Assembly: GCA_034430655.1 (NCBI GenBank)
Contig: DAOUEC010000023.1
Coordinates: 1-8,115 of the forward strand
Source of the DNA: JAUWNP01 sp034430655
GTDB lineage: Bacteria > Chloroflexota > Anaerolineae > B4-G1
DNA: 8,115 bases
Direction of reading: 5' to 3'
In this document: piece by piece, positions 1 to 4,524 of the stretch
Layout: the number at the start of each line of letters is the position of its first letter
How positions within the stretch are numbered: position 1 is the stretch's first letter
The notes under the pieces: model-generated
Told to the model about the DNA's origin: nothing
What the model saw: the letters and a program-made list of their open reading frames with translations, nothing else
Databases searched by the model: none
Position numbers and translations under genes: made by a program

Positions 1-10
1 GGTACCACGA

Positions 11-85
11 AGTGCGTTGAAAACGCACTGGCGGAACCTGTTTCCAACAGGTTTTGAGTATCAGCGGGGCGTTTCAACGCTCCGC
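11..85. repeat. Three consecutive short hairpins
   Basis: Three near-perfect inverted repeats follow one another. The first has arms AGTGCGTT (11-18) and AACGCACT (22-29) with a 3-nt loop. The second has arms AACCTGTT (35-42) and AACAGGTT (46-53) with a 3-nt loop. The third has arms at 64-73 and 76-85, 10 bp with one G-T pair and a 2-nt gap. The stem sequences differ but each ends in GTT at the loop and resumes with AAC. This looks like a small palindromic repeat family, similar in style to REP elements. No T-run follows, so an intrinsic terminator is not indicated. The function is unknown. Confidence 0.7.
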
Positions 86-220
86 GTGGTGGCGGTAGGC
101 CGCTCTGTCCCCAGCGTGATACGCTCGCGGGCGTTGCTTTTTCGGGGTAGCCAGGCTCCAGTCTGATTTGGTCGCGACGACGTGGAGGACGCCGGGAGGC
201 CCGACCACGTGCGTTTCAGG

Positions 221-249
221 TTGACAGCGTCTCCCAAATCCGCTATAAT
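221..249 (+). promoter_or_regulatory. sigma70 promoter of nrtR (TTGACA-17-TATAAT)
   Basis: A perfect -35 box TTGACA (221-226) and a perfect -10 box TATAAT (244-249) are separated by exactly 17 bp. The expected transcription start is near 256, giving a leader of about 28 nt before the ATG at 284. The start region is overlapped by the proposed NrtR operator at 252-266, as expected for autorepression. Confidence 0.85.
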
Positions 250-251
250 TG

Positions 252-266
252 GTGTATAGTTGACAC
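252..266. promoter_or_regulatory. Proposed NrtR operator, nrtR promoter
   Basis: The 15-bp sequence GTGTATAGTTGACAC has GTGT and ACAC ends in inverted orientation. It shares the pattern GTGTATA-N4-ACAC with the more perfect palindrome at the pncA promoter. It begins 2 bp after the -10 box and covers the expected transcription start, a position suited to repression. The assignment to NrtR is inferred from the neighbouring regulator gene and the recurrence of the site. Confidence 0.6.
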
Positions 267-283
267 GAATGTGAGGAGCCACG

Positions 284-961
284 ATGCCGTTGGAAGACTA
301 CCCACGCCCATCTGTCACCGTAGACGTCGTTACTTTCACCCTGCGCGACGATGACCTGCAGGTGCTGCTCATCAAGCGCGGGCGTCCACCTTTCGAGGGG
401 ATGTGGGCCATCCCCGGCGGCTTCGTGGACATCGTTGAATCGCTGGAGGACGCGGCACTGCGGGAACTGGAGGAAGAAACCGGCATCCGCGACGTATATC
501 TGGAGCAACTCTATACCTTCGGCGCCCCGGACCGCGACCCCCGGGGCCGCACCATCACGGTGGCCTACTTCGCCCTGGTGCCTGCCAGTACCGTCCGTCC
601 CTGTGCCGGTGACGACGCCGCTGAGGCTCGCTGGTGGTCTGTGTACGATCTGCCTCCCCTTGCCTTCGACCACGCCGACATCCTGGCCTACGCCTTGCAG
701 CGGCTGCGCTACAAACTGGAGTACACCGCCGTGGGGTTTGAACTCCTCCCGGAGACCTTCACCCTGAGCGAGTTGCAGGCCGCTTACGAGGTGATCCTGG
801 GGGAGAGGCTGGATAAGCGCAATTTCCGCCGCAAGATCCTCAGCGCAGGGGTCATCGAGGAGACCGGTGAGTACCGCACCGGCGAGGGCCGCCCGGCTAA
901 ACTCTACCGCTTCCGCGACGACGCCGTAGCCGAGGTAAAAGCCCGGCGACTGTTCCCTTGA
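284..961 (+). CDS. nrtR: NrtR-type Nudix transcriptional regulator of NAD metabolism
   Basis: This 225-residue protein has the two-domain build of NrtR repressors. A Nudix domain covers about residues 10-135 and a winged-helix DNA-binding domain about 155-215. The Nudix box is complete: G46, E52, then R60-E61-L62-E63-E64-E65 and G67, matching GX5EX7REUXEEXGU. The winged helix carries the family signature: FTLSELQ (159-165), YEVILG, LDKRNFRRK (176-184) and GRPAKLYRF (202-210). NrtR proteins bind operators of NAD genes and release them on binding ADP-ribose or related NAD-derived ligands. Many have lost catalysis, but this one keeps the residues for possible ADP-ribose pyrophosphatase activity. 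The start follows AGGAG (274-278) by 5 nt. The stop codon overlaps the -35 box of the next promoter. A plain Nudix hydrolase is less likely because of the C-terminal domain and the NAD operon next door. Confidence 0.9.
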   Translation: MPLEDYPRPSVTVDVVTFTLRDDDLQVLLIKRGRPPFEGMWAIPGGFVDIVESLEDAALRELEEETGIRDVYLEQLYTFGAPDRDPRGRTITVAYFALVPASTVRPCAGDDAAEARWWSVYDLPPLAFDHADILAYALQRLRYKLEYTAVGFELLPETFTLSELQAAYEVILGERLDKRNFRRKILSAGVIEETGEYRTGEGRPAKLYRFRDDAVAEVKARRLFP

Positions 962-986
962 CAAGTCTCGCTATTGGGTGTATATT
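958..986 (+). promoter_or_regulatory. Promoter of the pncA-nadE-nadCA-nadB operon
   Basis: TTGACA (958-963) overlaps the nrtR stop codon. TATATT (981-986) follows after exactly 17 bp. The spacing equals that of the nrtR promoter. Transcription would start near 993, leaving a leader of about 75 nt before pncA. A second TATAAT at 992-997 lies within the operator and has no well-placed -35 box, so the 981-986 hexamer is preferred as the -10. Confidence 0.75.
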
Positions 987-1005
987 TAGTGTATAATGTA
1001 CACTA
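987..1005. promoter_or_regulatory. Proposed NrtR operator, NAD operon promoter
   Basis: The sequence TAGTGTATAATGTACACTA is a 19-bp palindrome with perfect 7-bp arms (TAGTGTA and TACACTA). Its core, GTGTATAATGTACAC (989-1003), starts 2 bp after the -10 box, the same offset as the box in the nrtR promoter. An extra half-site GTGTATA sits at 978-984, 11 bp upstream of the same half-site in the palindrome, about one helical turn away. Binding here would block transcription initiation of the whole operon. Assignment to NrtR is inference from context. Confidence 0.7.
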
Positions 1006-1068
1006 GCCCCTTTTCCTTCTTTTTTGCGGATGATTAGTTTATGAGTTACACGAACAAAGGAGGACCCA

Positions 1069-1767
1069 ATGAGTGCCGGGAATAAACCCTTCTTGGGCTG
1101 GCTGGCCCACTGGGAGGAGAGCCTGCCGAAGGTGAACACGGGAGAGGTCGTGTCCGATCCAACCCGCGTAGCGCTGGTGTCGCAGGATCTGCTGAAGGGG
1201 TTCTGCAACCAGGGGGCGCTTTCCAGCCCGCGCGCGGCCAGCATCGTCCCTGGTGTGCTGCGCCTCTTCCAGCGCGTCCACGACCTGGGGGGCCGCCACT
1301 TCCTGCTGCTCCAAGATACCCACGATCCCGACGCCGTCGAGTTCTCCGCTTATCCTCCCCACTGCGTAGCCGGCACAGAGGAGAGCGAGACGATTGACGA
1401 ATTGAACGATTTGCCCTTCTCTAACCTCTTCACCGTCTTCCCCAAGAACTCCATCAGTTCCACCGTCGGCACCGATCTCGAGGCCTGGTTGGACGACCAC
1501 CCATCCGTCACTACTTTCATCGTAGTCGGCGTGTGCACCGACATCTGCATCTACCATATTGCGACGGCCCTGCGCGTGCGGGCCAACGTCCTGGGCCAGC
1601 GCGAGACCCGCGTTATCGTGCCCGCCGACTGTGTGCAGACCTACGATATGCCTGTGGAGACGGCGGCTGAACTGGGCGTCCTTCCCCACGACGGCGACTT
1701 GCTGCATCGCATCTCCCTGTACAGCATGGCCCTGAACGGCATTGAAGTCGTGGCCCACCTCACGTAG
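1069..1767 (+). CDS. pncA: Nicotinamidase (isochorismatase-fold cysteine hydrolase)
   Basis: This 232-residue protein belongs to the isochorismatase-like cysteine hydrolases. It most likely deamidates nicotinamide to nicotinate and ammonia for NAD salvage. The catalytic triad is visible: D40 (SQDLLKGF), K126 (FPKNS) and C160 (CTDICIY). The metal-site region reads D83-T-H85, E91 and PPHC with H98. A D/H/E/H ligand set is, from memory, like that of the Streptococcus pneumoniae nicotinamidase, where Glu replaces one His of the classic PncA site. The fold also shows the GTEE segment after the last ligand. The start follows a strong AAAGGAGG (1056-1063) at 5 nt. It is the first gene of an NAD operon with a proposed NrtR operator, which supports nicotinamide over other amide substrates. 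No pncB is seen in the window, so nicotinate use must be completed elsewhere. Confidence 0.85.
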   Translation: MSAGNKPFLGWLAHWEESLPKVNTGEVVSDPTRVALVSQDLLKGFCNQGALSSPRAASIVPGVLRLFQRVHDLGGRHFLLLQDTHDPDAVEFSAYPPHCVAGTEESETIDELNDLPFSNLFTVFPKNSISSTVGTDLEAWLDDHPSVTTFIVVGVCTDICIYHIATALRVRANVLGQRETRVIVPADCVQTYDMPVETAAELGVLPHDGDLLHRISLYSMALNGIEVVAHLT

Positions 1768-1774
1768 GCTTAGC

Positions 1775-1835
1775 TTCAGGTTTCGGGTTGCGAGTTTTGA
1801 GTTCAACCTGAGACCTGAAACCTGAAACTTGAAAC
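1775..1835. repeat. Heptamer array in two opposed arms, pncA/nadE junction
   Basis: The gap between pncA and nadE is built from 7-bp units. Four units related to TTCAGGT run from 1775 to 1802. Four units related to its reverse complement ACCTGAA run from 1806 to 1833. Positions 1775-1788 can pair with 1813-1826 as a 14-bp stem with a single G-U pair. This puts a strong RNA hairpin about 10 nt before the nadE ribosome binding site (1836-1843). It may affect translation of nadE or stabilise the message, but there is no T-run to make it a terminator. Confidence 0.8.
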
Positions 1836-1847
1836 AAGGAGAGATTG

Positions 1848-2588
1848 ATGTCCCTGCCCGATCAGATTGCTACCTGGCTCCGCGAGCGACTCGTCTCCGC
1901 CGGTGCCGATGGCTTTGTCGTCGGCCTCAGCGGCGGAGTGGATTCGGCCACCTCGGCCGCGCTGGCGGTGCGCGCCGTTGGCCCCGAGCACGTCCTGGCC
2001 GCGCTGATGCCCTGCCACTCCCAGCCGGGGGACGCCGTGCTGGGTCAACTCGTCGCCGACACCTTCTCCATCCCCACCGTCACCGTGGACCTGAGCGATA
2101 CCTACGACGCGCTCATCTCCCGGCTCCCGCCGGATTTGCAATCCGGCGGCCTGGCCTCCGCCAACGTCAAGCCCCGCCTGCGGATGATCAACCTCTACTA
2201 TCTGGCCCAGTCCCATAACTACCTGGTGCTGGGCTCCGGCAACAAGACGGAAATTGCCGTCGGGTATTTTACCAAGTACGGCGACGGCGGGGTGGACCTG
2301 CTGCCGCTGGGTGGCTTCTATAAGACACAGGTGTGGGAACTGGCCCGCCAACTGGGGATGCCGCAGGAGGTAGTCGAGCGCCCGCCTAGCGCTGGCCTCT
2401 GGCCCGGCCAGACCGACGAGGGGGAGATGGGTATCACCTACCGCGAACTTGACCGGGTGCTGGCGTCCATCGAGGCGGACGATACCTCCGGCATTGAGCC
2501 CGCCACGTTGGAGAAGGTGCAGCGGATGATCGCTCGCTCCGAGCACAAACGCACAATGCCACCGATCTTCCAAGTAGATGAGGACTGA
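1848..2588 (+). CDS. nadE: Ammonia-dependent NAD synthetase
   Basis: This 246-residue protein is the short form of NAD synthetase. It turns nicotinate adenine dinucleotide, ATP and ammonia into NAD, the final pathway step. The PP-loop motif LSGGVDSA is at residues 27-34. GSGNKTE (129-135), GYFTKYGDGG (139-148), PLGGFYKTQVWELAR (153-167) and PSAGLWPGQTDEGEMG (180-195) are typical of the family, as is HKR near the C-terminus (233-235). There is no glutaminase domain, so free ammonia or a separate partner is needed. The ATG at 1848 is chosen because AAGGAGAG (1836-1843) sits at proper distance; a TTG three bases upstream is less likely. A perfect 10-bp palindrome encodes residues 94-101, in the stretch just before the NVKPRLRM motif, and may be an inserted element. 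The end of the gene overlaps a heptamer repeat. Confidence 0.95.
   Translation: MSLPDQIATWLRERLVSAGADGFVVGLSGGVDSATSAALAVRAVGPEHVLAALMPCHSQPGDAVLGQLVADTFSIPTVTVDLSDTYDALISRLPPDLQSGGLASANVKPRLRMINLYYLAQSHNYLVLGSGNKTEIAVGYFTKYGDGGVDLLPLGGFYKTQVWELARQLGMPQEVVERPPSAGLWPGQTDEGEMGITYRELDRVLASIEADDTSGIEPATLEKVQRMIARSEHKRTMPPIFQVDED
2127..2149. repeat. Perfect palindrome inside nadE
   Basis: The arms CCGCCGGATT (2127-2136) and AATCCGGCGG (2140-2149) form a perfect 10-bp inverted repeat around the loop TGC. The build (stem ending TT, three-base loop, AA resuming) matches the hairpins at 11-53. Here it is translated as PPDLQSGG, residues 94-101 of NadE. This resembles palindromic elements tolerated inside coding regions, as described for Rickettsia. 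Whether it is an insertion relative to other NadE proteins needs an alignment. Confidence 0.65.
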
Positions 2589-2599
2589 GGAATCAGGCA
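2579..2599. repeat. Heptamer repeat at the nadE/nadC junction
   Basis: Three adjoining 7-bp units read TGAGGAC, TGAGGAA and TCAGGCA. The second supplies the nadE stop codon. TGAGGAA is the reverse complement of TTCCTCA, a rotation of the unit seen at the nadA/nadB junction, so the two arrays belong to one family in opposite orientation. The array is short and the third unit is degenerate, so chance is possible. Confidence 0.5.
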
Positions 2600-2610
2600 A
2601 GCAGCACCCA

Positions 2611-4524
2611 ATGGACATCCTTGAAGCCGCTGCGCCGCTTATCGAACTGGCCATCGCCGAGGACATCGGCCCGGGCGACGCCACCTCCGAGGCCACGTTG
2701 TCGGCCGGCCGGACTCTCCATGCGCGCATCGTCGCTAAGGCCGCTGGCGTCGTCGCCGGGCTGCCAGTCGCTGAGGCAGTCTTCACGCGCGTCGAGCCGC
2801 GTATCCGCTTCACCTCCCGTGTCCGCGACGGGGCCGAGGTCGTGCCGGGTGACCTGGTAGCCGAGGTGAGCGGCCCCGGCCGGGGGATGTTGGCCGCAGA
2901 ACGTACGGCGCTCAACTTCCTGCAGCACCTCTCCGGCATCGCCACGCTCACCCGCGCCTTCGTGGACGCCATCGCCTGCACTCCGGCCACCATTCTGGAT
3001 ACGCGCAAGACCCACCCGGGCTACCGCACCCTGGAGAAGTACGCCGTGCGGATGGGCGGTGGGCAGAACCATCGTTTGGGTCTCTACGATATGGTGTTGA
3101 TCAAGGACAATCACATTGACGCCGCTGGCTCGATCACCGCCGCTGTCGGGCAGGCCCGCGCTGCCCGCCCCGACCTGCCCATCGAGGTCGAGGTCAGAAA
3201 CCTGGACGAACTGCGCGAAACGCTACCGCTGGACGTGGAGCGCATCATGCTGGATAACATGAGCCTGGATGAGATGCGCGTGGCGGTGAAGATTGCCGCC
3301 GGACGGGTGGGGCTGGAGGCCTCCGGTGGCGTCGCCCTCCAAAGCGTCGCCGATGTCGCCGCCACCGGCGTGGACTATATCTCCGTCGGCGCGCTCACTC
3401 ACTCGGCTTCAGCGCTCGACCTAAGTATGCGGATTGCGAATTCCGAATTGCGAATTGCGAATTGCGAATTGCAATCAACGATCTCGAGTCTCAAACGCTC
3501 TCTTGGCGACTCGCTCGTCATCCTCGGCCATCACTACCAGCGCGACGAGGTCATCCAGTTCGCCGACTTCCGCGGCGACAGCCTCAAACTGGCCCAGGAC
3601 GCCATCCGTACCGACGCGCGATACATCGTCTTCTGCGGCGTGCACTTCATGGCCGAGACAGCCGCTATCCTGGCCCGCCCCGACCAGATGGTGCTCATTC
3701 CTGACCCGGCCGCCGGTTGCTTCCTGGCCGACACCGCCAGCCTGGAGGCGGTCGAGGCGGCCTGGGCGCACTTGAGCACGGTGCTGGATGTCGAGGCCGA
3801 GTTCACGCCGGTCACCTACGTCAACTCATTGGCCGCGCTCAAGGCTTTCTGCGGGCGCCACGGCGGTATCATCTGTACCTCGTCCAACGCCGCACAGGTG
3901 CTGGAGTGGGCACTGGCGCAGCGGCCGCGTGTCTTCTTCTTCCCCGACCAGCACCTGGGCCGCAACACCGCTCTGCGGATGGACATCGGGCCGGAGGAAA
4001 CGTTGCTGTGGGATACCCGGCGCCCCCCCGACGCTGCGGCGATCCGGCGAGCCAAGGTTGTGCTCTGGCCCGGCTGCTGCAACGTCCACCAGCGTTTTCG
4101 GCCCGAGCACGTCCGCGCCGTCCGCGAGTGGCATCCCGTCATCTGTGTCATCGTTCACCCGGAGTGCACGTGGGAGGTGGTGGGCCTGGCCGACGATGCC
4201 GGCTCCACGGCCCACATCGTGCGCCAGGTGGAGGCGGCCCCGCCGGGCACGGAGTGGGCCATCGGCACTGAGCACAACCTGGTGCACCGGCTGGCGCAGG
4301 AACACCCCGACCAGTTCATCATCTCGCTGGCCGACCTCCCACCCCTCTGCCGCACGATGAATATGATCACCCAACGTAACCTGGCTCGAGCGTTGGAGGG
4401 ATTGGTGCAGGGGGAGCATCCCTCCCCTACCAGGAGAGGGGTGCTTCACCCGGTCGTCGTCGAACCCGAGACCGCCCATTGGGCGCGCATCGCGTTGCAG
4501 CGCATGTTGGAGTTATCCCGATGA
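2611..4524 (+). CDS. nadCA: NadC-NadA fusion: quinolinate phosphoribosyltransferase and quinolinate synthase
   Basis: One frame encodes two enzymes (637 residues). Residues 1-272 are NadC, which makes nicotinate mononucleotide from quinolinate and PRPP. Its active-site residues include R98 (AERTALNF), R132-K133 (DTRKTHPGYR), H154-R155, K165 (LIKDNHI), E194 and D215 (MLDN). Residues from about 291 are NadA, the iron-sulfur enzyme that condenses iminoaspartate with dihydroxyacetone phosphate to quinolinate. It shows ILGHHYQ, FCGVHFMAETA, TYVNS and HPEC. The likely 4Fe-4S ligands are C370 (AGC), C490 (GCCNVH) and C580 (CRTM). Their spacing of 120 and 90 residues matches the Bacillus subtilis enzyme as I recall it. 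The linker (275-288) is encoded by six heptamer units. The product of NadA is the substrate of NadC. A palindrome adds residues near 602-612. The start is uncertain: ATG 2611 fits NadC homologues; ATG 2578 would overlap nadE by 11 nt. The end overlaps nadB as ATGA. Confidence 0.9.
   Translation: MDILEAAAPLIELAIAEDIGPGDATSEATLSAGRTLHARIVAKAAGVVAGLPVAEAVFTRVEPRIRFTSRVRDGAEVVPGDLVAEVSGPGRGMLAAERTALNFLQHLSGIATLTRAFVDAIACTPATILDTRKTHPGYRTLEKYAVRMGGGQNHRLGLYDMVLIKDNHIDAAGSITAAVGQARAARPDLPIEVEVRNLDELRETLPLDVERIMLDNMSLDEMRVAVKIAAGRVGLEASGGVALQSVADVAATGVDYISVGALTHSASALDLSMRIANSELRIANCELQSTISSLKRSLGDSLVILGHHYQRDEVIQFADFRGDSLKLAQDAIRTDARYIVFCGVHFMAETAAILARPDQMVLIPDPAAGCFLADTASLEAVEAAWAHLSTVLDVEAEFTPVTYVNSLAALKAFCGRHGGIICTSSNAAQVLEWALAQRPRVFFFPDQHLGRNTALRMDIGPEETLLWDTRRPPDAAAIRRAKVVLWPGCCNVHQRFRPEHVRAVREWHPVICVIVHPECTWEVVGLADDAGSTAHIVRQVEAAPPGTEWAIGTEHNLVHRLAQEHPDQFIISLADLPPLCRTMNMITQRNLARALEGLVQGEHPSPTRRGVLHPVVVEPETAHWARIALQRMLELSR
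3433..3474. repeat. Six-unit heptamer array forming the NadC-NadA linker
   Basis: Six consecutive 7-bp units follow ATTGCGA: two variants (ATTCCGA as the second, ATTGCAA as the last) and four exact copies. The 42 bp equal 14 codons, so the frame is kept and a 7-residue repeat RIAN(S/C)EL results. The unit contains no stop codon in any frame. NadC therefore has no stop of its own here whatever the copy number. Confidence 0.9.
4414..4446. repeat. Imperfect palindrome inside the nadA part
   Basis: Arms 4414-4428 and 4432-4446 surround a 3-nt loop. As RNA, 14 of 15 positions pair, two of them as G-U; the core is CCCTCCCCT against AGGAGAGGG. It is translated as EHPSPTRRGVL (residues 602-612 of the fusion), between the NadA helix ARALEGLVQG and the terminal helix that ends in ALQRMLEL. 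Related NadA proteins usually have a shorter connection here, so this looks like an in-frame inserted palindromic element. Confidence 0.65.

Noticed and set aside
113..142. Possible intrinsic terminator with TTTTT at 138-142
   Set aside because: The stem next to the T-run (ACGC with GCGT) is only 4 bp and does not extend; the better AGCGT/ACGCT hairpin is too far upstream of the Ts.
74..964. Open frame of about 296 codons on the - strand opposite nrtR
   Set aside because: It covers the nrtR promoter and gene in antisense, shows no recognisable domain, and the + strand gene has promoter, ribosome binding site and clear homology.
992..997. TATAAT as the -10 box of the operon promoter
   Set aside because: It lies 28 bp from the only good -35 box; the hexamer at 981-986 has ideal 17-bp spacing.
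1006..1068. NAD-sensing riboswitch in the pncA leader
   Set aside because: The leader is short and T-rich with no clear stems or recognised aptamer motif; promoter-level control by NrtR explains regulation.
1803..3008. Long open frame of about 400 codons on the - strand opposite nadE and nadC
   Set aside because: It is antisense to two clearly recognised genes, resembles no known family, and long antisense frames are usual in GC-rich DNA.
3427..3429. ATG just before the heptamer array as an independent nadA start
   Set aside because: It has no Shine-Dalgarno sequence, and nadC reads through it without a stop, so a separate NadA product is possible but not supported.
3433..3474. CRISPR-like repeat
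   Set aside because: The units are 7 bp and directly adjoining, with no spacers.
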